A DNA stretch of 64,000 nucleotides, taken from NCBI RefSeq assembly GCF_014692505.1, contig NZ_JACNYK010000001.1:1063922-1127921 (forward strand), written 5' to 3'. Shown one piece after another: positions 18,979-27,528 of the stretch (position 1 is the stretch's first letter; each line of letters starts with the position of its first letter). Under the pieces are notes generated by a model, which worked only from the letters and a program-made list of their open reading frames with translations, was not told the origin of the DNA and did no database searches. The position numbers were made by a program, and so were the translations under genes. Source of the stretch: Sphingobacterium arenae (GTDB lineage: Bacteria; Bacteroidota; Bacteroidia; Sphingobacteriales; Sphingobacteriaceae).

Positions 18979-20172
18979 ATGGATGAACAACGTGTACTGT
19001 ATTTATTGAGGGGGTATATACAAAATAGGCTCTCCAATCGTGAAAAAATCGAACTATCGGAAATTATGAAATCCGATGGAGACAACCCACTATTGGGCGA
19101 GCTGATGGAAGAAGTCTTTGCCGAACATCGACATACAATAAAGGATTCCAGTACGCCCTCTTCGCAGATGTGGCAGGCTATACTAAACGATGCTCGTTTT
19201 TTTGCAAACGAGGAAAGAACAATAAACCGAAAATCTTTTTTATCTACATGGTATTATCTGGCTGGTGCAGCTGCTTGTATATTGGTCGGTTATACTATTT
19301 ACTTTTTTCAGCAAGGGATCGAAATGCCCAACAGGGGCGACGAGATACTGATCACGACTACCGAAAAGGCCATTACACCCGGACGTGAACAGGCTACACT
19401 GACCCTACCCGGTGGAAAAGTGGTCGCGCTAGATTCGTTAAAAGAAGGCACTTCCTTGCAAGGAGAAGGTTTTACACTGCGTTTTGAAGATGGACAGATA
19501 AAGACAGATGGAGCGAACGATCAACTGTTGTCGGCAACAACCACCTTACGGACACCTCACGGAGGCGAATATCAGACACGATTATCAGACGGTACTTCCG
19601 TATGGCTAAATGCGGGTTCCTCGATAACTTATCCGCTTGTTTTCCATACAGACAAACGAGAAGTCACTATAACGGGGGAAGTGTTTTTTGATGTAGAGAA
19701 AGACCGAAACAAACCTTTTGTGGTGCATGCGGAAGAAACATCCATTACCGTGCTCGGGACGAGCTTTAATGTGTCGGCGTATCCCGAAGATATGGCTATT
19801 CGCACGACGCTCATCGAAGGTAGTGTCCGTATGCAAAAGGGCCAAAAAGTAAAAAATTTACTGCCGGGGCAACAAGCCCTTGTTCAGAAGGGAGAATCTA
19901 ACGATATAACCGTTCAGACGGTGGATATAGAGGAAGCCATTGCCTGGAAAAATGGATATTTCTATTTTCATAAAGAAGATATCCAAAGCGCGATGAAAAA
20001 GATAGGACGTTGGTATAATGTCGAGGTGAAATACGAAGGGGAACTTCCAGATAGAGGACTCGACGGTACGATATCGAGAATGGAAGATCTGCGACAGCTG
20101 CTGGATGCCTTGGAATTGACAGGCGCTGCTCAATTTTCATTAGAAGAAAGGAGGATTATTGTAAGAAAATAA
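18979..20172 (+). CDS. FecR-family anti-sigma factor
   Basis: A 397-residue single-pass inner-membrane protein. The cytoplasmic sigma-binding part is residues 1-88, the membrane segment is 91-110 (WYYLAGAAACILVGYTIYFF), the periplasmic FecR domain is about 190-285 (TPHGGEYQTRLSDGTSVWLN, VTITGEVFFDVEK, TSFNVSAYPED) and the DUF4974 domain is about 320-395. The DUF4974 domain is expected to contact the STN domain of the SusC encoded next. In the FecIRA model, substrate loading of the transporter is relayed through this protein to release the sigma factor at 18324. Confidence 0.95.
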   Translation: MDEQRVLYLLRGYIQNRLSNREKIELSEIMKSDGDNPLLGELMEEVFAEHRHTIKDSSTPSSQMWQAILNDARFFANEERTINRKSFLSTWYYLAGAAACILVGYTIYFFQQGIEMPNRGDEILITTTEKAITPGREQATLTLPGGKVVALDSLKEGTSLQGEGFTLRFEDGQIKTDGANDQLLSATTTLRTPHGGEYQTRLSDGTSVWLNAGSSITYPLVFHTDKREVTITGEVFFDVEKDRNKPFVVHAEETSITVLGTSFNVSAYPEDMAIRTTLIEGSVRMQKGQKVKNLLPGQQALVQKGESNDITVQTVDIEEAIAWKNGYFYFHKEDIQSAMKKIGRWYNVEVKYEGELPDRGLDGTISRMEDLRQLLDALELTGAAQFSLEERRIIVRK

Positions 20173-20203
20173 AGTTACTACATCACAGCAGGCAGTAAAA
20201 ATA

Positions 20204-20231
20204 CATTGGGAGTGCGGACACACCCCCAATG
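20204..20231 (+). other. Hairpin between fecR and STN-susC (first locus)
   Basis: The arms CATTGGG (20204-20210) and CCCAATG (20225-20231) form a 7-bp stem with a possible inner GTG/CAC pairing. No T-run follows. It lies in the 117-bp gap before the SusC gene. A hairpin in the equivalent place occurs in the second sigma/anti-sigma locus at 27441-27466. Candidate roles are transcript processing or partial attenuation. Confidence 0.55.
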
Positions 20232-20289
20232 AGAAATAAAGCTTGCTTTCATTAGTTTTTGCGTTTAACCAATATAAAAGCTTTACCAA

Positions 20290-23200
20290 ATGTATAAAAA
20301 AATACCTATAAGAAGGTTCAGGACAGAATATCGCCTGAGCAACAGATTTATTTTGATGATGAAACTAATCGTATTCCTAACTTTGCTGAATATACATTCG
20401 GTGGTAGCCACCGGCTATACCCAGCGAATAACAATCGCCAGCAAACAAATATTACTTGAGGATGTGTTTCGCGAAATTCGAAAGCAGAGCGGCTACAATA
20501 TTATCGTCGGTACACAACTACTCAACGAACAGCAGAAAATCGATTTAAATCTGCAGAATGCGACCATCGAAGAAGCCCTGCACCAAAGTTTGAAAGGGCA
20601 GCCATTATCGTATGAAATTAGAACGAAAAATATTATTATTAAGCCGGCTCCATCTGTAAAGGAAAAACAAGAAAGATTGTTACAGGGACAGGTGCGTGAC
20701 GAACAAGGACAGCCAGTTATCGGAGCGTCTATCACCATCAAGGGTGACCTTGGAAAATCGACCAAAACGAATGATCGAGGTATATTTTCATTGGAAGTAG
20801 CGCAGGGACAAATAATAACGGTCTCCTTTGTTGGTTTTGAAAAACAGGAAATCGGCATACGCAATCAGCAACATCTACAGATAACATTGTTGCAGGAACA
20901 GACAGGCTTGGATGAAGTTGTTGTTATTGGCTACGGCACGCAGAAACGATCGAATGTGATTGCTCCTGTATCGACAATGCAAGCAGACGGTATAGAGGAG
21001 CGCCCAATTACCCGGGTGGACCAAGCGCTGGTTGGGCAGATGGCGGGTGTCCACGTCAAACAGACAACCGGCGTTCCAGGAAAAGGGTTTAGCGTCCAGG
21101 TAAGGGGTTCGGGTTCCATAACCGCAGGACGAGAACCGTTATATGTATTAGACGGTTTTCCGCTCGCTGTAAATAGTCAAAACTCGAATGGAGGATATAC
21201 CAATGGAAATCCATTAGACAATATCAACCCCAATGATATTGAATCTATTCAGGTACTAAAAGATGCATCAGCGGCAGCCATCTATGGTTCAAGGGCTTCT
21301 AATGGGGTTGTGTTAATCACCACGAAACAAGGAAAAGCGGGTGTGCCTAAAATAAATGTTAATGCGTTTAGTGGCATATCCAAAGCGACCAAAAAGATTG
21401 ATCTTTTAAGTGGAGAAGAATGGATGGCTCGGGCAACCGAAGTTATCAATGCACAATGGGAGGCATCCGGTCCTGGTAGATCTGCTTTGCAGAGCACCGA
21501 AGAACGAAGGCAGATATTAGGGCTTGGCGAGGGAGCATTTAATACCCAATATATGTTAGATGATCGATGGGCCATACCCGGGCATCCAGGTTTAACAATT
21601 ATCGATTGGCAAGATGAATTATTTAGAACAGCACATAGTAATAACTTACAGTTAAGTGTGAGTGGTGGAACCGATGTGGTGAAGTATTATATTTCCGGAA
21701 ATTATGCCGATCAAGAAGGTACAATTATAAATCAGCGATATAGACCGATATCGGGTAGAGCGAATGTGGAGGTCCGACCAACCAAAAAAATGCTATTGGG
21801 GATGAATATTGCACCAACCTACTCTGAACTCCATGAACCGGGGCATGGAGGGGGATCGACAGAGGGTAAAGATGCCTTCCTTCATCGATCGCTCATTTTT
21901 AGTCCTGTCGCCGAAGCGTATATGGGATCGGATGTTAATGCTTATAATAATGATAGTTACCGGTGGGGTACGCGAAACAACAGTTCGGCAGCGATTGCTC
22001 GTGAAACCATTGGTCTAACGAAAAACTTCCGTACGATTGCTTCTTTATTTGGAGAATATGAGCTGGTGAAAAATCTAAAGTTTAAGACCACATTAAATTT
22101 GGATCATACGGATGCGAGTACCAAGAAGTTTACACCGCACACGGTCAATGGAAACTTGACTACCCGAATGAATAATCCGGGAGAAGTCACACGTGGATCG
22201 TACGCTACTTATCGATTAAAAACATTTGTCAATGAAAATACCTTGACTTATAATGCACAACTCGAGGATGTACATGATATTTCTGCCTTGGCAGGATTTG
22301 CGTATAATCATACGTCGCTAGATGCGTCCAATATGGCATCTGCCGGAGGGTTTACCAATATTTATGTGACGACGCTGAATGGAGCAGCAGCAATCACGGG
22401 TAATACGACAGAAAATGAGAATACATTGCTTTCTTGGTTTGGCCGACTTCAGTATGCGTATGATTCCAAATATTTATTTTCCGCTAGTATTAGACGAGAC
22501 GGCTCCTCGCGTTTTGGTGTTCGTTCGAAATGGGGGTGGTTTCCCTCGGCGTCTATCGGTTGGCGGGTTTCGGAGGAGGCTTTTATGCAAGATATAAAAG
22601 GGATAAGCGATCTTAAAATCCGCGGTAGCTGGGGGAAATCGGGGAATAACAATATTGGGGATTATACCAGTATATCCACGCTCGGAAACTTTAATTACAG
22701 TTTTGCAGGAACGCAAGTGGGTGGCCTAGCACCCGACATTATCGCTGATCCTAACCTGAGTTGGGAAAAATCCAATACATTCAATATCGGTGTCGATGCA
22801 GGATTTATCCAAAACCGAATTACGGCTAGCTTCGACTACTACAGTAAAAAAAACACAGATCTGTTATTGTATGTGCCTACGGTGGCGGCTTCGGGATTCC
22901 GAAACATGCTGACGAATATTGGGGCTGTTAAAAACAGGGGATGGGAAGTGGAATTGTCGACCAGAAACTTAACGGGTGCTTTCCAGTGGACAACTGCTTT
23001 CAATCTCAGTCATAACACCAACGAAATTCTTCAGTTGGGCAGAAATAACACGACTATAGAAGTCCCCTTACCTTCCAATTATAGCGGTGATGCTTTCACT
23101 ATGCTCCAGGTGGGGCTTCCGATAAACAGTATTTACGTTATCCATAAAAATGGCATATTAACACAAGCAGACTTTGATAATGGAACGGCAATTGTTCCCG

Positions 23201-23799
23201 GTCAACAAATTGGCGACCCTAAATATGAAGACGTTAATAAAGATGGTGTTATTAATGCCGCAGACCGTCAAATATCAGGACAACCTAATCCAACGCACGT
23301 TTGGGGGATAACAAATAATTTTCGATATAAAAATTTCGACCTTTCCGTTTTGTTACAGGGACAGCGTGGAGGATCTATTTATTCCTTGCTAGGTCGTGCT
23401 ATAGATGTAACGGGCGTGGTGTATACGGACAATCAATTGGGTATCCATCGAGATCGATGGACACAGGAGAATCCCGATCCATCTGCAGAACGGGGAAAAG
23501 CAGCATCGTCTAACTTTACGCCTGTCAACAATACAGATTGGCTCTATTCCACAAATTATTGGCGGGTGCGTAATATAACCGCCGGATACAATTTTAAATC
23601 TAGACAATCTTTTTTTGATTCGTTTCGGATATTCTTTACGATGGAGAATTGGTTTGGAAATGATAAATACTATGGTGGATATAACCCCGAAGCGGAAACT
23701 TCTAACGTCAGCGGCGATTCGAAATTTCCGATCGCAGCAGACTATGGTGGAATGTCACTTCCCAAGTCAATAGTTGCTGGTATTAATGTTACATTTTAA
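20290..23799 (+). CDS. SusC-like TonB-dependent transducer with STN domain (pair 3)
   Basis: A 1169-residue receptor with a long N-region before the signal peptide (hydrophobic stretch about 22-40). The STN domain at about 66-118 is the signalling domain that talks to FecR in the periplasm. It is followed by a carboxypeptidase-regulatory-like domain at about 130-202, LDEVVVIGYG at 207-216, the plug (VRGSGSITAGREPLYVLDGF, IQVLKDASAAAIYGSRASNG) and a barrel ending in Phe. The pair of regulators directly upstream and the STN domain together indicate substrate-responsive autoinduction. No enzyme lies in this operon, so the substrate cannot be inferred from it. Confidence 0.96.
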   Translation: MYKKIPIRRFRTEYRLSNRFILMMKLIVFLTLLNIHSVVATGYTQRITIASKQILLEDVFREIRKQSGYNIIVGTQLLNEQQKIDLNLQNATIEEALHQSLKGQPLSYEIRTKNIIIKPAPSVKEKQERLLQGQVRDEQGQPVIGASITIKGDLGKSTKTNDRGIFSLEVAQGQIITVSFVGFEKQEIGIRNQQHLQITLLQEQTGLDEVVVIGYGTQKRSNVIAPVSTMQADGIEERPITRVDQALVGQMAGVHVKQTTGVPGKGFSVQVRGSGSITAGREPLYVLDGFPLAVNSQNSNGGYTNGNPLDNINPNDIESIQVLKDASAAAIYGSRASNGVVLITTKQGKAGVPKINVNAFSGISKATKKIDLLSGEEWMARATEVINAQWEASGPGRSALQSTEERRQILGLGEGAFNTQYMLDDRWAIPGHPGLTIIDWQDELFRTAHSNNLQLSVSGGTDVVKYYISGNYADQEGTIINQRYRPISGRANVEVRPTKKMLLGMNIAPTYSELHEPGHGGGSTEGKDAFLHRSLIFSPVAEAYMGSDVNAYNNDSYRWGTRNNSSAAIARETIGLTKNFRTIASLFGEYELVKNLKFKTTLNLDHTDASTKKFTPHTVNGNLTTRMNNPGEVTRGSYATYRLKTFVNENTLTYNAQLEDVHDISALAGFAYNHTSLDASNMASAGGFTNIYVTTLNGAAAITGNTTENENTLLSWFGRLQYAYDSKYLFSASIRRDGSSRFGVRSKWGWFPSASIGWRVSEEAFMQDIKGISDLKIRGSWGKSGNNNIGDYTSISTLGNFNYSFAGTQVGGLAPDIIADPNLSWEKSNTFNIGVDAGFIQNRITASFDYYSKKNTDLLLYVPTVAASGFRNMLTNIGAVKNRGWEVELSTRNLTGAFQWTTAFNLSHNTNEILQLGRNNTTIEVPLPSNYSGDAFTMLQVGLPINSIYVIHKNGILTQADFDNGTAIVPGQQIGDPKYEDVNKDGVINAADRQISGQPNPTHVWGITNNFRYKNFDLSVLLQGQRGGSIYSLLGRAIDVTGVVYTDNQLGIHRDRWTQENPDPSAERGKAASSNFTPVNNTDWLYSTNYWRVRNITAGYNFKSRQSFFDSFRIFFTMENWFGNDKYYGGYNPEAETSNVSGDSKFPIAADYGGMSLPKSIVAGINVTF

Positions 23800-23809
23800 A
23801 AGAATTGAT

Positions 23810-25300
23810 ATGAAACTACGTTTAGTTATCCCGATACTGGGTGCTGTCCTATGGTCAGGATGCGCCGACAGATTAGAATTGATACCACCGTCAAGCGCGA
23901 CTTCGATGGTTTTTTATAAAACAGAGAGTGATTTTTTACAAGCAACTAACGCGGTGTATGCCGATTTAAAATCGTATCCTACCCGGGTGTTAGACCTTTC
24001 CGAAACACGGTCGGATAATATATACGGCGTATCTGATGATGGCAAGCGTTATTGGGATGATATTAATAATCTATCTCCTTCTTTGGCTTCTAATTCCAAG
24101 GTGCAGTCTTGTTGGACGGACAATTACAGTGGAATCTTTAAAGCAAATACGTTACTAGAGCAGCTAGAAGCTGTAGGGGAAACCGTCTTAGATGAGACCA
24201 TAAGCGTAAGGCTAGAGGCAGAAGGACGATTCTTGCGCGCTTTTTATTATTTTGACCTTCTAAAATCGTTTGGAAAAGTTCCCATTATTGATCGCGTTAT
24301 GACAGCAGAAGAAGCTGAAAATATTGCACGGAGCCCCGTGGAAACGGTTTATGAACTAATTTTAAATGATTTGAAGTTTGCAGCTGAACATTTACCCGAA
24401 TCGTATTCGGGGCAAATGATTGGGCATGCGACACGTTACGCGGCGAAAGGGTTACTTGCACTAGTTCATATGACGCGTTCTGGAGAAACCTATGGTATCG
24501 AAGGGCCGGGGTTAGGAATGAATGAATGGACGGAAGCAGCAACGCTATTAGATGAAGTCATACAGAGTGACAAATTCCGTATGTTGACGTCTTATGCGGA
24601 AATTTTTGACTACGATAACGAGAATAATGAAGAGGTTATATTTGATGTTCAATATATATCTGGTGGGCTAGGGTTGGGGGCAGAGTATCCTTCGTTATTT
24701 CTTCCCGACCGATATGTACAACAAATTGCTGGGTTTGCGGGAGGAGTAATGGTGCGCCCACCCTCAGTAAATTTGCTTTCATCTTATTCAGACGAAGATA
24801 AACGACTAGCGCTATCCGTGCAGTTCGGATTTACGGATGGTGGTCGATACGATCCCCGGCCGATGTTGGTCAAGTTTGTAGATGCAAGTAAAAAAGGCAC
24901 CCGTTGGACGGATTGGCCATTAAATTTTATTGTGTTGCGTTATACAGACATCTTGCTATTGAGAGCGGAATGTATCCTTCATGGGACTCCAGGAACCATG
25001 GACGATGTTCTAGAGGTTGTGAACGCCGTGCGTACACGGGCGGGAATTGAACCTGTTCAGACGGTTAATTTGGATTTTTTAATGGAAGAGCGGAGAAGAG
25101 AGTTTATAGGTGAGGGAATACGGTGGCATGATTTGGTGCGATCTGGACAAGCAGTGTCGATTATGAATCGATGGTCCGATGAGGAAGATGACAAGAATGC
25201 CATCAATACGATGACCGAAGACTTTATTATTTATCCTGTACCGCAGGCAGAGTTAAACATCAATCCCGGGGTATACGAACAAAATAAAGGATATAATTAA
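23810..25300 (+). CDS. SusD/RagB-family lipoprotein (pair 3)
   Basis: The start is ATG 23810, 10 bp after the susC stop; an upstream in-frame TTG would overlap susC and add a non-signal extension. The protein has 496 residues and lipobox WSGC (Cys18). SusD features are AEGRFLRAFYYFDLLKSFGKVP, VLRYTDILLLRAECIL and the C-terminal MEERRREFIGEGIRWHDLVR. It is the lid of the STN-SusC encoded upstream and the last gene of the operon; a terminator hairpin follows 34 bp after the stop. Confidence 0.95.
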   Translation: MKLRLVIPILGAVLWSGCADRLELIPPSSATSMVFYKTESDFLQATNAVYADLKSYPTRVLDLSETRSDNIYGVSDDGKRYWDDINNLSPSLASNSKVQSCWTDNYSGIFKANTLLEQLEAVGETVLDETISVRLEAEGRFLRAFYYFDLLKSFGKVPIIDRVMTAEEAENIARSPVETVYELILNDLKFAAEHLPESYSGQMIGHATRYAAKGLLALVHMTRSGETYGIEGPGLGMNEWTEAATLLDEVIQSDKFRMLTSYAEIFDYDNENNEEVIFDVQYISGGLGLGAEYPSLFLPDRYVQQIAGFAGGVMVRPPSVNLLSSYSDEDKRLALSVQFGFTDGGRYDPRPMLVKFVDASKKGTRWTDWPLNFIVLRYTDILLLRAECILHGTPGTMDDVLEVVNAVRTRAGIEPVQTVNLDFLMEERRREFIGEGIRWHDLVRSGQAVSIMNRWSDEEDDKNAINTMTEDFIIYPVPQAELNINPGVYEQNKGYN

Positions 25301-25334
25301 CAGGCAAAGACGTTGTACTGATTATGGACTGCGT

Positions 25335-25390
25335 ATACACAGCCCCATATCGGCAAAGCCGTTATGGGGTTGTGTATTTCTATATCTATT
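25335..25390 (+). terminator. Strong intrinsic-type terminator after susD (pair 3)
   Basis: A long hairpin spans 25335-25376. The left arm runs from ATACACAGCCCCATA into CGGC, the loop is AAA, and GCCG then leads into TATGGGGTTGTGTAT, with only one unpaired base per arm and one G-U pair. The following sequence TTTCTATATCTATTCGTCGTTCTTTTT is U-rich. It separates the two sigma/anti-sigma loci. Confidence 0.8.
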
Positions 25391-25418
25391 CGTCGTTCTT
25401 TTTACACGCGGCTGAATT

Positions 25419-25451
25419 TTTGCAAAAATTAGCATGCAAAATATAAATTTG
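25419..25451 (+). promoter_or_regulatory. Bacteroidota sigma-ABfr-type promoter for the second ECF sigma gene
   Basis: TTTTG ends at 25422 (-33 element) and TAAATTTG at 25444-25451 matches the -7 consensus TAnnTTTG. The 21-base spacing is slightly long but within range. The start codon chosen for the sigma gene lies 59 bases downstream. Confidence 0.5.
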
Positions 25452-25510
25452 TATATTAGCTTTTAATTACAACTAACTTACTTCCTTTTTCAATTGTAAG
25501 CGACTTGTCC

Positions 25511-26047
25511 ATGAAAGCTACAGATCAAGATAGGCTCCTTTTCAAAAAGCATTATCGTGCTTTATGTTATTTTGCGTGGCAAATGGTGCAAGACAAAGAG
25601 ACTTCGGAAGATTTGGCACAAGACGCTTTTGTTGCCTACTTAAATAATAAAACAACACTAGCGAATGATGAAAACACCATAAAATCTTTTTTGTATACTT
25701 CGGTAAAGCACGCTGTATACAACCTAAGCCGCCATAACAAAGTCGTACGAAAATTTTGGGAACGTACGGTATTTACGGAGTCGGATGACATCGATTACGA
25801 ACACCAAATTATTCGGGCGGAATTCACAATAGCTGTACACGAAGCATTAGAAAAACTCCCAGATGGCTGTCGAAAAATCATGACGATGAGTTATGTCGAC
25901 GGCTACTCCAACGAAGAAATTGCCCAAGAATTACAAGTGAGCATCAATACCATCAAAACACAAAAACGTCGAGGGCTTAGTGTCCTGCGCGAAAAGCTGA
26001 ATTTCAATTACTTCTGGCTGTTTGTGCTGGCGCTTAGTACATTGTGA
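25511..26047 (+). CDS. ECF sigma factor (FecI-like), second locus
   Basis: The start is ATG 25511, two codons inside an in-frame TTG, giving 178 residues. Region 2 is seen at about 10-75 (ALCYFAWQMVQDKETSEDLAQDAFVAYLNN) and region 4 at about 115-165 (LPDGCRKIMTMSYVDGYSNEEIAQELQVSINTIKTQ, HTH). It is clearly diverged from the sigma factor at 18324, so the two systems are probably insulated. FecR follows after a 191-bp gap that carries a poly-T/poly-A stretch, and then an STN-SusC. It should activate the operon starting at 27529. Confidence 0.94.
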   Translation: MKATDQDRLLFKKHYRALCYFAWQMVQDKETSEDLAQDAFVAYLNNKTTLANDENTIKSFLYTSVKHAVYNLSRHNKVVRKFWERTVFTESDDIDYEHQIIRAEFTIAVHEALEKLPDGCRKIMTMSYVDGYSNEEIAQELQVSINTIKTQKRRGLSVLREKLNFNYFWLFVLALSTL

Positions 26048-26238
26048 GAATTGCACAATTCCCTCCTTAACATGAGATGCCACATATAAAATTTTGAAAT
26101 ATGTAGAAATATTATGTATGCAATATCCCCTCATTCAAAATTTTAAGTGGCGAGGTTTTTTGTTTCTTTTTTTCTAAAAAAAAGAAAAATAAATTTCTTG
26201 TCACCCCAAATCCTAATTTAGGTTTCTTAACTTAAATT

Positions 26239-27399
26239 ATGGATACAAACCCATTCAATATCGCCGATATCATTGCTAAGCATTTCAGAAATGAACCGCT
26301 CGACAGCCATGAACAGCAAGCATTGGATATATGGATACAATCTCATCCTAAGAACAAGCTCTTGTTTGATGAACTCATTGCACAAAGCAGGTCCATGAAA
26401 CTAGACTGGCTGGATAATCTGGATGAAGAGTCTGCTTGGCAACGTATCGAAAAGAAGCGTGGAAAAAAGCGTAGAAAACAGTTTGTTTGGCGTGTGGCAG
26501 CGACTATTGCACTCATTTGCTCTTTAAGTTTATGTTTATGGTTTCTTAGGACGGATATCAACGATGAAAAAGAAGCTGCTGCTCAAGCGCTCCATATAGC
26601 GGCAGATGATGTAAGTCCAGCTCTTTTAGGAGCTAAAATCATCCTCGCAAATGGTAAAGAGGTGAAAGTAGACGATACGCTTAATATCGCTTCGAGTTCA
26701 GCTATTATAGAGAATGAATTAGACTTTTCTAATGAGTCTGTTACACGCGAACTCATTTTCCATACGTTGGTCGTTCCTGCTGCCAATTTCTTCAAGATAA
26801 CCTTATCGGATGGAACAGCCGTGTGGGTCAATGCCGCGAGTGAACTCCGGTTTCCGGAGCATTTCGGAGATGCTGAACGACGTGTATATCTAAAAGGCGA
26901 GGCCTATTTTGAAGTGACAAAAGATACGGAAAGACCATTCTTTGTGGAAACGGAAGAAGTTGATATTCGTGTATTGGGAACACATTTTAACGTATCTGCT
27001 TATGGGAAGAATGTCAAAACTTCATTGACAGAAGGGAGTGTGAAGGTAATTAATGAGGCACGATCTGTGGTCATTGCACCCGGACAAAGTGCGGAGTGGA
27101 GCGATGGAGATTTAAAAGTAAGAACAACTAACTTACAACGAGATCTTGCCTGGAAAAATAACGTTTTCTATTTTAAGAATGATCATATTGTCAATATTGC
27201 CAACCAGCTGAAACGCTGGTATAATATAGATATTTCTTTATCACAGGATGTGGTGTTACATAATACTTATTCCGGTGAAATCGGGCGGGATGTCAATCTA
27301 TCTGAAGTATTGACCATGTTGGCATTTGTCAGCGATCTAAAATTTACACTAAACTCTAATAAATTATTAATCACTAAACAAGAACCAATGATGAAATAG
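26239..27399 (+). CDS. FecR-family anti-sigma factor, second locus
   Basis: A 386-residue anti-sigma factor. The cytoplasmic part is 1-82, with a very basic stop-transfer-like patch KKRGKKRRK at 72-80. The membrane helix is about 84-103, the periplasmic FecR domain about 180-275 (LSDGTAVWVNAASELRFPEHF, GTHFNVSAYGKN) and DUF4974 about 310-384 (AWKNNVFYFKNDHIVNIANQLKRWYNIDISL, split in two helices and strands). It should hold the sigma factor at 25511 until the STN-SusC encoded downstream signals occupancy. Confidence 0.94.
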   Translation: MDTNPFNIADIIAKHFRNEPLDSHEQQALDIWIQSHPKNKLLFDELIAQSRSMKLDWLDNLDEESAWQRIEKKRGKKRRKQFVWRVAATIALICSLSLCLWFLRTDINDEKEAAAQALHIAADDVSPALLGAKIILANGKEVKVDDTLNIASSSAIIENELDFSNESVTRELIFHTLVVPAANFFKITLSDGTAVWVNAASELRFPEHFGDAERRVYLKGEAYFEVTKDTERPFFVETEEVDIRVLGTHFNVSAYGKNVKTSLTEGSVKVINEARSVVIAPGQSAEWSDGDLKVRTTNLQRDLAWKNNVFYFKNDHIVNIANQLKRWYNIDISLSQDVVLHNTYSGEIGRDVNLSEVLTMLAFVSDLKFTLNSNKLLITKQEPMMK

Positions 27400-27440
27400 A
27401 AATTTACGACAACAAACGAAACAAATGATGTTTAACAAGA

Positions 27441-27466
27441 AACAGGGATGTTGCAGCACCCCTGTT
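27441..27466 (+). other. Hairpin between fecR and STN-susC (second locus)
   Basis: The arms AACAGGG (27441-27447) and CCCTGTT (27460-27466) form a 7-bp stem with a 12-base loop. No U-run follows. The position, 42 bases after the fecR stop and 62 before the susC start, parallels the hairpin at 20204-20231 although the stem sequence differs. Confidence 0.55.
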
Positions 27467-27528
27467 GAAATCAAGTTAAATTTAAATAAAGCAATGAACC
27501 TTACACATTAACTCAATTACTCAAATGT

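Noticed and set aside
26150..26197. Promoter from TTTG (26159) and TAAATTTC (26190) before the second fecR
   Set aside because: The 27-base spacing is too long and the -7 element has a mismatch; the T/A-rich run by itself gives chance matches.
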